The notes under the pieces: generated by a model | What the model was told of the DNA's origin: nothing | What the model saw: the letters and a program-made list of their open reading frames with translations, nothing else | Database searches by the model: none | Shown here: in pieces, positions 26,647 to 34,237 of the stretch | How positions within the stretch are numbered: position 1 is the first letter of the stretch | Layout of the letters: each line of letters starts with the position of its first letter | Position numbers and translations under genes: made by a program | Assembly: GCF_003182135.1 (NCBI RefSeq) | Contig: NZ_QGTL01000002.1 | Coordinates: 496,001 to 560,000, forward strand | Length of the DNA stretch: 64,000 nucleotides | Direction of reading: 5' to 3' | Source of the DNA: Nocardia neocaledoniensis | GTDB lineage: Bacteria; Actinomycetota; Actinomycetes; Mycobacteriales; Mycobacteriaceae

Positions 26647-27818
26647 AAGCACTGGCCTTCGCCGCGATAGGTGGGAACCGTTGTGTGCGTACCCGATTCG
26701 TCGACCAGGTGGATCTCGGCGAAGCGTTCGCACAGCTCGCCCGCCTTGGCGTGGCGGAACCAGACGCGGTCGCCGATCTCGAGTTCGGCCCCGCCGGCGA
26801 GCGGGGTCTGCACCTCGCCCGCACCTTCGGCGCCGAGCAGCTTCAGTCCGGCAGGCCAGACCGGCAGCGGCACCCGGCTCGGCCCGGCGGGGCCGGAGGC
26901 GATGTAGCCGCCTGCGAAGACGGTGGCGATGCTCGGGGTGGGCTTGCGCAGCACCGGCGTGGCGAAGAACAGCGCAGGACGCGGGGTGAAGGACCGGTAG
27001 TGGTCGAACAGGGTCGGCACGTACAGGCCAGAGCCCGCGGTCACCTCGGTGACGTCCGGATCGGAGATCGAGACCTCGATCGACCCGGTGCCGCCGCTGT
27101 TGACGATCTCGAGCGGCCCGGTCACCATGCGGACCGCGTCGAGCACCTGCGTGCGCCTGCGGCCGATCTCCATGGCCGACAGGCGCTTGACCACCCGCAC
27201 GGCGGGATTGCTGTCGGGCAGGCCCGCGATCTGGGCCTCGTAGGTCATCACGCCGACCACCTCGAAGCCGCGCTTGCGCGCCTCGGTGGCCAGCACCGCC
27301 GCCTGGTCGGGACTGCGCACGGGGGAACGGCGGGTGCCCAGGTGCAGCGGACCGATGCGCAGGGCGGCGTCGACATCGAGGCAGACGCGCGGGTGCACGG
27401 TGTCGGTACCGAGGGCGGCGCGGGTGAGTTCGAGCTGGGCGACGTCGTCGATCATCAACGTGATGGCGCTGAGCAAGGTCGGCGCGGCCGCGAGTTCGGC
27501 CAGCGCGGCCCTGTCGAGGACGGGGTAGCCGAGCAGGATGTCGCGGGCGCCGAGGCGGGCCAGCCAGATGGCCTCGCGCAGCGAATACGCCATGATGCCG
27601 GCGAAGCCGCCCTGCGCGGTGAGTCCGGTGCCGAGCACCCGCTCGAGCACCGCGCGGCAGCGCACCGACTTGCTGGCGACCCGGACCGCGACCCCGTTCG
27701 CGCGGCGGACCAGGTCGGCGGCATTGGCGTCGAGCGCGGCGAGGTCGAGTGCGGCCAGCGGCGGGTCGAGTTCGGCGGTCGCCGCGTGCAGATCGTGCAG
27801 CGATGTCGTGTGGGTCAC
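26640..27818 (-). CDS. PLP-dependent fold-III enzyme, D-threonine aldolase/amino-acid deaminase-like
   Basis: 392 aa of the alanine racemase-like barrel fold. Seen: PPLAALDLAALDANAADLVRRANG, then VRVASKSVRC with the PLP-binding lysine (K in SKS), GFAGIMAYSLREA, the barrel strands RVCLDVDAAL and LHLGTRRSP, IVNSGGTGSIE as phosphate-binding Gly loop, and a C-terminal domain with GDRVWFRHAKAGELCERF, typical of the metal-binding end of D-threonine aldolases. GTG 27818 is the likely start. Reaction: probably cleavage or deamination of a D-hydroxy amino acid. An imperfect palindrome lies directly upstream. Confidence 0.8.
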   Translation of the reverse strand: MTHTTSLHDLHAATAELDPPLAALDLAALDANAADLVRRANGVAVRVASKSVRCRAVLERVLGTGLTAQGGFAGIMAYSLREAIWLARLGARDILLGYPVLDRAALAELAAAPTLLSAITLMIDDVAQLELTRAALGTDTVHPRVCLDVDAALRIGPLHLGTRRSPVRSPDQAAVLATEARKRGFEVVGVMTYEAQIAGLPDSNPAVRVVKRLSAMEIGRRRTQVLDAVRMVTGPLEIVNSGGTGSIEVSISDPDVTEVTAGSGLYVPTLFDHYRSFTPRPALFFATPVLRKPTPSIATVFAGGYIASGPAGPSRVPLPVWPAGLKLLGAEGAGEVQTPLAGGAELEIGDRVWFRHAKAGELCERFAEIHLVDESGTHTTVPTYRGEGQCFG

Positions 27819-27824
27819 CTGACT

Positions 27825-27847
27825 ACTGAACCACCTATCTGGTCAGT
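27825..27847. promoter_or_regulatory. Imperfect palindrome between the aldolase gene and the TetR-like gene
   Basis: ACTGA (27825-27829) and TCAGT (27843-27847) are symmetrical about a 13-base centre containing ACCA and TGG. It lies 6 bp upstream of the aldolase start and 19 bp below the stop of the HTH-less TetR-like gene. It could be the operator of a TetR protein; this rests on symmetry alone. Confidence 0.35.
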
Positions 27848-27866
27848 CGTCCAGCATTGCCGGGTG

Positions 27867-28346
27867 TCAGGCTTCCACGGCCTTGAGGGTCAGGCAGCCG
27901 ACGAGATCGTCGATGACGACCAGGGTAGTCTCGTCGTTGCCGTCGGCCAGCCAGCGCAGCACCGCGCCATGGATGACCGAAACCATATACGTGGCAACCG
28001 AATCCAGCGGTTCGAGCCACTCGGTCCCGGAGAGCCGGGCAGAGAGGCCGAGGAAGCTGATGGCCTCGTCGTCCATCCGCTGGAACATCGTCGCGGCGGT
28101 CGGATCGCCGATGGTCTCGCCACCGGGCGACCACCGCTGCCGCAGGGTCTGCAGCGCGGCCTCGTAGGCGGCGACCTGCCGGTCGGGCGCGGCCTTCACC
28201 AGCGGCCAATACGCACTGAGCCCGGCATGCAGCAGCACCCGCAGTGCCCGTACGCCGGTGGCGTCCGAGCTCGCGGCCGCTTCCTCGACGGCCCGGCATA
28301 CAGCAGGTCGCAGCGAGGTTTCGGAAAGTTCACGACTGGCGCTCAA
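27867..28346 (-). CDS. TetR C-terminal-domain-like protein without HTH
   Basis: 159 aa, all-helical. TTG 28346 is chosen because GAGGAG lies six bases upstream; TTG 28352 is also possible. Segments such as RALRVLLHAGLSAYWPLVKAAPDRQVAAYEAALQTLRQ and VATYMVSVIHGAVLRWLADGN look like the ligand-binding half of TetR regulators. The N-terminal 45-50 residues with the DNA-binding motif are absent. An in-frame TAG lies about 75 bp before the start, and none of the upstream frames encodes an HTH. It may be a degraded regulator or a stand-alone ligand-binding protein. The family call is by fold impression only. Confidence 0.45.
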   Translation of the reverse strand: MSASRELSETSLRPAVCRAVEEAAASSDATGVRALRVLLHAGLSAYWPLVKAAPDRQVAAYEAALQTLRQRWSPGGETIGDPTAATMFQRMDDEAISFLGLSARLSGTEWLEPLDSVATYMVSVIHGAVLRWLADGNDETTLVVIDDLVGCLTLKAVEA

Positions 28347-28742
28347 CGACAACTCCTCGGCAACAAATTTCGCTGCCCGCGGCGGTGCGAGCTTCGCGGA
28401 GAGATCGTCCGGATGCGGATCAACCTATCCAACAAGCTCGATCTTAGAAGGTTTTCTGGATTCACGAACTGGTTCAGCCGCCCTTTTCAGACTGAAAGAT
28501 TGTTTTGTTACCCGAATGCGACCTTATGTAAAACCGACCATACGGCTTGAATTTGTCCATTCGGCGACTTCGGCGCCCCGGGCCGTAGTCGGACTACCGA
28601 TCAATACTACAAGTCACCGCAGGTCCGGCCACTTCCTGTGGGCGACGGCACAGTGGCACCCGACGAAACGGACACAACACAGTGCGTGTCGGAACGGCGA
28701 ACTCGGGCGCGGCGGCGACAATGCCGCCGATAACCTGGTCGA
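28347..28742. other. 396-bp intergenic stretch of unusually low GC
   Basis: No gene is supported here. From about 28430 to 28620 the sequence falls to roughly half GC, against about 70 percent around it, with T runs and many stops in all frames. A perfect 13-bp palindrome TTTCAG-A-CTGAAA lies at 28485-28497. The region separates the leftward TetR-like gene from the rightward phosphatase gene and probably holds both promoters. The base composition could also mark acquired or deleted DNA, for example the lost HTH part of the TetR-like gene. Confidence 0.5.
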
Positions 28743-29489
28743 GTGACTCTCTCGCCTCCCGCCGATCAGTTCGCCCTGAGCGGCACCTTCAATTTCCGCG
28801 ATGTGGGCGGACTCCGTACCGCCGACGGCGCGGCCACCCGATCCGGCGTGCTCTTGCGCTCGGCCATGCTGAGCGGTCTCGACGCGAAGGGGCACGACAC
28901 CCTGCGCGCGCTGCGCGTCACCGACGTGCACGACCTGCGCGGCCTGCCCGAGATCGACCACATCGGGCACGACTCGCTGCCCAAGGGCGTGCGCCTGCAC
29001 GTCACCCCGTTCGACTCCCGGATGGGCGAGGCGCCGCCGCACGAGGCCGAGGAGGCCGTCTCCGCGCGCGACCACATGATCGAGGTGTACCGGGCGTTCC
29101 CGGTGATGCCGGAGGCCAGCGAGGCGATCATCCGGCTCGCGCACTCCCTCGTGGACGGCGACGGCGCCGCCCTGGTGCACTGCGCCGCGGGCAAGGACCG
29201 CACCGGCTGGGCGGTGGCCACCCTGCTGCGCGCGGTCGGCGTCACCGAGGACGACGTCTACACCGACTACCTGGCCAGCAACGCCGCCGTCGAGCCGCTG
29301 CGCACCATGCTCGAACCCAAGATCGCGGCGGGCGCCGAACTCTCCGACGACCTGCTCGGCGTGCAGGTCGACTACCTGCGCACCGCCGACACCACCGTGC
29401 GCGAGAGCTACGGCGACACCGAGGGCTACCTGCGCGGAATCGGGCTCACCGGCTCACTGCGCGAGGCCCTGCGCGCGCGGCTGGTCTGA
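28743..29489 (+). CDS. PtpB-like tyrosine/phosphoinositide phosphatase
   Basis: 248 aa phosphatase. The signature loop is VHCAAGKDRTGW with nucleophile C147 and the arginine of C-x5-R; the lysine and aspartate in AGKDRT are typical of MptpB-like enzymes, which also take phosphoinositides. The N-terminal FNFRDVGGLRT opening and LLRSAMLSGL are also family landmarks. GTG 28743 gives a natural start (TLSPPADQFALSGTFNFRD). The enzyme is cytosolic or released; in M. tuberculosis the homologue is a secreted virulence factor, but no signal peptide is seen here. Its stop is 1 bp from the convergent adenylate-forming gene. Confidence 0.9.
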   Translation: MTLSPPADQFALSGTFNFRDVGGLRTADGAATRSGVLLRSAMLSGLDAKGHDTLRALRVTDVHDLRGLPEIDHIGHDSLPKGVRLHVTPFDSRMGEAPPHEAEEAVSARDHMIEVYRAFPVMPEASEAIIRLAHSLVDGDGAALVHCAAGKDRTGWAVATLLRAVGVTEDDVYTDYLASNAAVEPLRTMLEPKIAAGAELSDDLLGVQVDYLRTADTTVRESYGDTEGYLRGIGLTGSLREALRARLV

Positions 29490-29490
29490 G

Positions 29491-30750
29491 TCAGAGCCCG
29501 CTGACCCGGCGCTGACGGACCGGCAGCACGGCGCTGACCAGTCCGTCGGCGTCGATGCTCACCAGATTGCCGGTGTGGAACCACGTTCCGCTGAATCGCA
29601 CCGCCGAGGCGCCGGGATCGTTCCAGTACCGCCTGCTGACATTCGGTCCGCGACACAGCAATTCGCCGCGACCCGCGGGCGCCTGCGGCCCGGCGAGCGC
29701 CAATTCGGTACCGCCGAAGGCGAATCCGAGGGTCGAGCCGGATTCGGCCCGATCGGTGTCGTCGACCATCAGGCCGATGCCGCTGGTCTCGGTGGCGCCC
29801 CATACCGACCACTGCCGCGCGGCGGGGAACTGTTCGCGTAGCGCTGCGGTGAGCGAGGCAGGCGCCGCGGCGGCGGCTCGTTCGGAGCGGTGACAGGCCT
29901 TGCTGATCCGCCGCACGCCGCGCCCCGCGCCGCTGCCGACGAGTTCGGGCAGCAGGCCCGCGAGGATGCGCGGGGTGGCCGAGACGGTGTCGATCCGCTC
30001 GGCCGCGAGGACATCGGCGAGGCGGTGCGGGCGCGGCGCCAGCACGACGGTGCCGCCGACCGCGAAGGTCGGCAGCAGCTGATCGACGCAGCCACTGGCG
30101 TGCGCCAAGGGCAGCAGCATCAGATTGCGGACACCGTCGGCGGGCAGATCCAGCGCGCCGACCACCGAGGACACCGCCGAGAGCAGGTTCTCGTTGGTCA
30201 GCTCGACGCCGGTCGGCACCGGCTGCCGCGCCGCGGTGCCGGTGTAGCAGAGCAGCGCGGGATCGGCCAGGGCCGCGCCGTCGTCGATGTAGGCGGCGCT
30301 GTCGGGCAGCGGCCCGTCGGGGCCGAGCACGAAATCTGCGCTGCTGTCGGCGATCACACGCTCGGCGATCGCGGCGGGCAGCGTATCGGGCACCAGCACC
30401 GGCACGGCGCCGGAGAGCAGCGCGCCGAGGAAGGCCTGCACCCAGCGCGCGCTCGTCGGCATGTGCACCGCGACCCGATCGCCGTAGCCGATGCCGTGAT
30501 CCTGCAGACCGCCGGCGATGCGCGAGGCGCTGTGCCACAGTTCGCGATAGGTCAGGCGCGGACCACCGACCTCCACCACCGCCTCGCGGCCGGTGAACGA
30601 GTGGACGCGTAGGTCGAGCAGCTCGGTCAGGGCCGGATTGAGATCGCCATAGCGCAGGATGCCGTCGGACCCCCTGGTCAGCCGGCCGGCCGCACCCTTG
30701 GCGGGGAACTCGATGATGGTCGCGCCCTGCTCGTTCTCGTTCTGACCCAT
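29491..30750 (-). CDS. Truncated, degenerate class I adenylate-forming enzyme
   Basis: 419 aa, related to acyl-CoA synthetases/acyl-AMP ligases, which are normally 500-550 aa. Seen: LTYRELWHSASRIAGGLQDHGIGYGDRVAVHMPTS (family N-terminus) and WGATETSGIG (A5 motif). The ATP loop, normally TSGTTG-x-PKG, reads YTGTAARQPVPTG and lacks the lysine. The A7 motif TGD reads TGN. The protein stops where the C-terminal domain, with its catalytic lysine, should start (about 100 residues missing), and the next gene begins at once. It is therefore unlikely to adenylate and may be a binding or regulatory relic. ATG 30750; a perfect 12-bp palindrome lies 23 bp upstream. Confidence 0.75.
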   Translation of the reverse strand: MGQNENEQGATIIEFPAKGAAGRLTRGSDGILRYGDLNPALTELLDLRVHSFTGREAVVEVGGPRLTYRELWHSASRIAGGLQDHGIGYGDRVAVHMPTSARWVQAFLGALLSGAVPVLVPDTLPAAIAERVIADSSADFVLGPDGPLPDSAAYIDDGAALADPALLCYTGTAARQPVPTGVELTNENLLSAVSSVVGALDLPADGVRNLMLLPLAHASGCVDQLLPTFAVGGTVVLAPRPHRLADVLAAERIDTVSATPRILAGLLPELVGSGAGRGVRRISKACHRSERAAAAAPASLTAALREQFPAARQWSVWGATETSGIGLMVDDTDRAESGSTLGFAFGGTELALAGPQAPAGRGELLCRGPNVSRRYWNDPGASAVRFSGTWFHTGNLVSIDADGLVSAVLPVRQRRVSGL

Positions 30751-30772
30751 CCCCGACCTCCACGTACGTCGA

Positions 30773-30784
30773 TGCGGTACCGCA
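30773..30784. promoter_or_regulatory. Perfect 12-bp palindrome upstream of the adenylate-forming gene
   Basis: TGCGGTACCGCA is a perfect even palindrome between the crotonase stop and the adenylate-forming start, in a non-coding gap of 83 bp. It is short enough to arise by chance in GC-rich DNA. Confidence 0.3.
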
Positions 30785-30833
30785 CCACCGACTATATGAC
30801 GTGGATCACATCGCTGTCAGTCACTCGGGCGGG

Positions 30834-31628
30834 TCATTCGCCGCGATAGGTCGCCTTACCGGGGCCGACCTCGAGGAAACTGCGCACCGCGCCGCGCAGG
30901 TCGGCGGTCGCGAAGAGCTCGCCGGAGACCTCGGGCGTCACCGAATCCGCGTGTGCCACACCGCCGGAGCGCCATGCCTCGATGATCTGCTTGGTCGCGG
31001 CGTGCGCGCGGGTCGGGCCCTCGGCCAGGCGGGTGAGCAGCGCGGTGGTCGCGGACTCGAGGTCCTCGTGCACGGCGTTGACCACGCCCCACTCGGCCAT
31101 GGTCGCGGCGTCGTAGAGGTCGCCGGTCATCACGAACTCGCGGGCGCGACCGGAACCGGCGCGCTCGGCGAGGCGCTGCGGGCCGCCCATCGACGGCGTC
31201 AGCCCGACGACCGTCTCGACCAGCCCGAATTTGGCCTTCGGCGCGGCCAGGATGATGTCGCAGGCCAGCGAGATCTCGAACGCCGCGGTGAGGGTGAGCC
31301 CGTGCGCGGCGAACACCACCGGGCACGGCAGTGCCTCGAGCGGATGGATGATCTGGCCGAACAGGTCACGCCACAGCTGCGCGCCCTGCTCGACGCTGAG
31401 CCCGTCGAAGACGTTCACGTCGACACCGCCGGAGACGACCTTGCCCTCGGCCTTGATCAGCACGGCCCGCGGCGGCTGCTTGCTCACTGCGGCGATGTCG
31501 GCGATCAGCGAGTCCATGAGCGCGCGGTCGAACAGGTTCAGCGGCGGGTGGGCGAGGGTGATGGTGGCGATCTCGGCGCCGGCGGCGGTGAACTCGCGGG
31601 TGAGGCGGGTCGGGTTCGTTTCACTCAT
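30834..31628 (-). CDS. Enoyl-CoA hydratase/isomerase (crotonase family)
   Basis: 264 aa. Seen: the N-terminal ITLAHPPLNLFDRALMDSL, oxyanion-hole strand AVLIKAEGKVVSGGVDV, then HGLTLTAAFEISLACDIILAA with the first-glutamate position and FGLVETVVGLTPSMGGPQRL with the second. The usual G-G-G of the first catalytic block is replaced by L-T-A, so it may be a diverged hydratase or an isomerase/hydrolase. ATG 31628. It is 83 bp upstream of the adenylate-forming gene on the same strand and could be transcribed with it. Role in fatty acid metabolism inferred from family. Confidence 0.88.
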   Translation of the reverse strand: MSETNPTRLTREFTAAGAEIATITLAHPPLNLFDRALMDSLIADIAAVSKQPPRAVLIKAEGKVVSGGVDVNVFDGLSVEQGAQLWRDLFGQIIHPLEALPCPVVFAAHGLTLTAAFEISLACDIILAAPKAKFGLVETVVGLTPSMGGPQRLAERAGSGRAREFVMTGDLYDAATMAEWGVVNAVHEDLESATTALLTRLAEGPTRAHAATKQIIEAWRSGGVAHADSVTPEVSGELFATADLRGAVRSFLEVGPGKATYRGE

Positions 31629-31770
31629 CCGGTCAGCCTAGAACCGGCGGAACGAGACCGCGCCCACACAGCGGAACCAGCGAGGTGTCGGTACTCGTTG
31701 GCAAGATGAACTGTCGGGGACCACGGTGCCCTACAGTTCGTTTCGTCGGGGCGAGGAGGAGGACGACGCC

Positions 31771-32490
31771 GTGTTCAACAAAGCGATCGAGAAGGCCGTG
31801 GTCGATGTGCTCGACACCGGCTCGAAACTGCAGGCGCCCGCCGTGCGGCGTTACGTCGAATTCCTGCGTGAGCGTCATCCCGGTGAGAACCCGGCCCAGA
31901 TCGTGGAGCGGCTGGAGAAGCAGTACCTGCTCGCCGTCACCGGCAGCGGCGCCGCCGTCGGCGCGACCGCCGCAGTGCCCGGCGTCGGCACCCTGGCCGC
32001 GCTCGGCGCGGTCGGCGCCGAGACCGCGTTCTTCATGGAGGCCTCGGCTCTGTTCACCCTCGCCGAAGCCTACGTGCACGGCATCGAGCCGGAGGACAAG
32101 GAGGCCAGGCGCGCGATGGTGCTGGCCGTCGTCCTCGGTGACGCGGGCATGGCGATCGTGCAGAAGGGCCTCGGCACCTCGTCCAAGAACTGGGCGGGCA
32201 CCCTCGCCAACAAGGTCCCCGGCATGGCCGCGATCAACAACCGGCTGCTGCAGCAGTTCATCAAGCGCTTCATCACCAAGCGCGCCGCGCTGATGGCGGG
32301 CAAGATCCTGCCCGCCGGCATCGGCGCGGCCATCGGCGGCGCGGGCAACCGCGCGCTGGGCAAGGTGACGATCGACAACGCGCGCAAGGCCTTCGGGCCC
32401 GCGCCCGCGGTCTGGCCGACGCCGCTGCACCGGGTGATCGACGCCGACCCGCTGCCCGCCATCGACGCCGCCCCGGCGAAGAAGCCGTGA
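31771..32490 (+). CDS. Conserved membrane-associated protein, EcsC-like?
   Basis: 239 aa from GTG 31771, with GAGGAGGA about nine bases upstream; the open frame from GTG 31726 lacks such a site. A charged helical N-terminus (AIEKAVVDVLDTGSKLQAPAV) is followed by a hydrophobic block (GSGAAVGATAAVPGVGTLAALGAVGAETAFFMEASALFTLAEAY), then KEARRAMVLAVVLGDAG and another Gly/Ala-rich stretch (LPAGIGAAIGGAGNRALGK). The arrangement recalls EcsC-type proteins, but I am not sure. It overlaps the ABC ATPase gene by GTGA and starts a four-gene transporter operon. Confidence 0.65.
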   Translation: MFNKAIEKAVVDVLDTGSKLQAPAVRRYVEFLRERHPGENPAQIVERLEKQYLLAVTGSGAAVGATAAVPGVGTLAALGAVGAETAFFMEASALFTLAEAYVHGIEPEDKEARRAMVLAVVLGDAGMAIVQKGLGTSSKNWAGTLANKVPGMAAINNRLLQQFIKRFITKRAALMAGKILPAGIGAAIGGAGNRALGKVTIDNARKAFGPAPAVWPTPLHRVIDADPLPAIDAAPAKKP

Positions 32491-33458
32491 GCGCGCGCCG
32501 CGGCGACGCCGTGCGGGTGCGCGGCGTCGGCAAGCAGTTCGACCTCGTCGACGCGGTGCGCGAGGTCGACTTCGCGGTGCAGACAGGGACAGTCACGGCA
32601 CTGGTGGGCCCGACCGGAGCGGGCAAGTCGACCCTGCTGCGGATGATCGTCGGCCTGCGGCGGCCGAGCACCGGCGCCGTCGAGATCGACCTGCCCGGCA
32701 CGGGGCCGCACCGGATCGGCGCGGTCCTCAATCCGCGCGGCCTGCATCCCGCGCGCACCGTCTACGACCATCTGCGGTGCTACGCGCCGGTGGCCGGGGT
32801 GTCGCGGCGGCGCGTCGACGCGGTGCTCGGCGAAACCGGGCTCGCGGCGGTGGCCGATACCGTCATCGCCGGGTTGCAGCCCGGTCAGCAGACCCGGCTC
32901 GCGCTGGCGACCGCGCTGCTCGCCGATCCCCCGCTGCTGGTGCTCGACGATCCGTTCGTCGGCGCCGAGGCGTTCGAACGCGGCTGGCTGCACGACCTGC
33001 TGCGCCGCCACACCGCCCGCGGCGGCACCGTGCTGGTGAGCTCGGACAAGCTCGCCGACGTGGTGGCGAGCGCGGATCAGCTGGTGGTGCTCAGCGAGGG
33101 CGCGGTCGTCTGGCAGGGCACCCCGACGAAACTGCGCCGCGGCCATCCCGACCGGCTCGTCGTCGCGGCGGCGCCCTCGATCGCGCTGGCCACCGCACTG
33201 GCCGCGCGCGGGTTCACCGACGCCGTGATGCGGCCCGACGGGCGCCTCGCGGTCGCCGAGGCGAGCGAGGCGACCATCCGTTCCATCGCCGAGACCGCGC
33301 AGGTGCGCATCGCGAGCGTCGTCACCGATCCGATCCACCCCGACCGGGTGCTGGCCTCGCTGACGAAACCGCGCAGGCACCGGCACACCAGGCCGACGCC
33401 ACCGGCGGCTCCCGCCGTGTTCGGCCCGGCCCCGACCTCCCCCGGGATGCCACGATGA
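32487..33458 (+). CDS. ABC transporter ATP-binding protein with diverged catalytic motifs
   Basis: 323 aa ATPase of the drug/antibiotic (CcmA/DrrA) type. Walker A is intact (VGPTGAGKST). The signature is LQPGQQTRLALA in place of LSGGQ, and the Walker B end is LLVLDDPF, with aspartate where the catalytic glutamate is usual. The H-loop position appears as SSDKL, without histidine. ATP hydrolysis is therefore probably slow. The C-terminal 100 residues (from RLVVAAAP) are a regulatory-like extension ending in a Pro-rich tail. GTG 32487 overlaps the previous stop and its stop overlaps the permease ATG (ATGA), so the three are co-transcribed. Confidence 0.87.
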   Translation: MSARRGDAVRVRGVGKQFDLVDAVREVDFAVQTGTVTALVGPTGAGKSTLLRMIVGLRRPSTGAVEIDLPGTGPHRIGAVLNPRGLHPARTVYDHLRCYAPVAGVSRRRVDAVLGETGLAAVADTVIAGLQPGQQTRLALATALLADPPLLVLDDPFVGAEAFERGWLHDLLRRHTARGGTVLVSSDKLADVVASADQLVVLSEGAVVWQGTPTKLRRGHPDRLVVAAAPSIALATALAARGFTDAVMRPDGRLAVAEASEATIRSIAETAQVRIASVVTDPIHPDRVLASLTKPRRHRHTRPTPPAAPAVFGPAPTSPGMPR

Positions 33459-34237
33459 CCTCTGTGCTGCCCGCCGACCTCGTCCCCGGCATCGAGTCCG
33501 AGGCGCGCAAGGTGCTCGCCGTGCGCCAGTCCCGGCTCCTGCTCGGCGCGCCCGTCGTGCTGGCGCTGGTCGCGACGCTGATCACCGGGCTGATGGCCGG
33601 ACCGATCGATCCGAAGGGCCAGCCCGCCACGGGCGCGGCGACCATCGGGCTCTACCTCGGACTGATCGCGGCCTTCGTGACGGCCGCGCTGCTCGGTAGC
33701 GCCGCGACCGGTGGCGAATACCGCCGCAAGACCATGGCGCTGACCGTGCTGTTCGCCCCTGACCGCGATCGGCTGGTCACCGCCAAGTACGTCACGCTCG
33801 CCGGGTACGCCTTCGCGGTCGCGCTCGCCACCGAGCTGGCGAGCCTGCTGGCGCTCGTGGTCGCCGCGCGCGGCAAGTTCGAATTCGATTGGCGCCTGCT
33901 CGAGGTGCTCGGCGCCGGCCTGCTGGTGGCCATGTGCTGGGCGGTGCTCGGCGCCGGAATCGGGCTGCTCACCCGCACGGTCAACAGCGCGCTGTGGCTG
34001 ATCCTCGGCTGGGCGTTCGTGCTGGAACCGCTGGTCTGGCTGGTGGCCAAGGGCTTCGGGGCCGGTGGCTTCGCCGCGGTGCTGCCGGTCGCGGCGACCG
34101 TCGCGGGGGTGAGCGCCGGCTCCTTCGCCGAGGCGGAGGTCTTCGCGCCGACACCCGCCGCGCTGGTGGTGCTGCTGTTGTGGACCGCCGGGGTCGGTGC
34201 CGCGGGCTGGTGGGACCTGCGCGGCCGCGACCTGTAG
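33455..34237 (+). CDS. ABC transporter permease (ABC-2 type)
   Basis: 260 aa. ATG 33455 overlaps the ATPase stop by ATGA. Six hydrophobic segments are visible, including LLLGAPVVLALVATLITGLM, IGLYLGLIAAFVTAALLGSAATGGE and the last VVLLLWTAGVGAAGWW. The GGEYRRKTMALTVLFAPDRDRLVTAKY loop after the second helix matches ABC-2 permeases of drug or lipid exporters. It partners the preceding ATPase. Substrate unknown. Confidence 0.83.
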   Translation: MTSVLPADLVPGIESEARKVLAVRQSRLLLGAPVVLALVATLITGLMAGPIDPKGQPATGAATIGLYLGLIAAFVTAALLGSAATGGEYRRKTMALTVLFAPDRDRLVTAKYVTLAGYAFAVALATELASLLALVVAARGKFEFDWRLLEVLGAGLLVAMCWAVLGAGIGLLTRTVNSALWLILGWAFVLEPLVWLVAKGFGAGGFAAVLPVAATVAGVSAGSFAEAEVFAPTPAALVVLLLWTAGVGAAGWWDLRGRDL

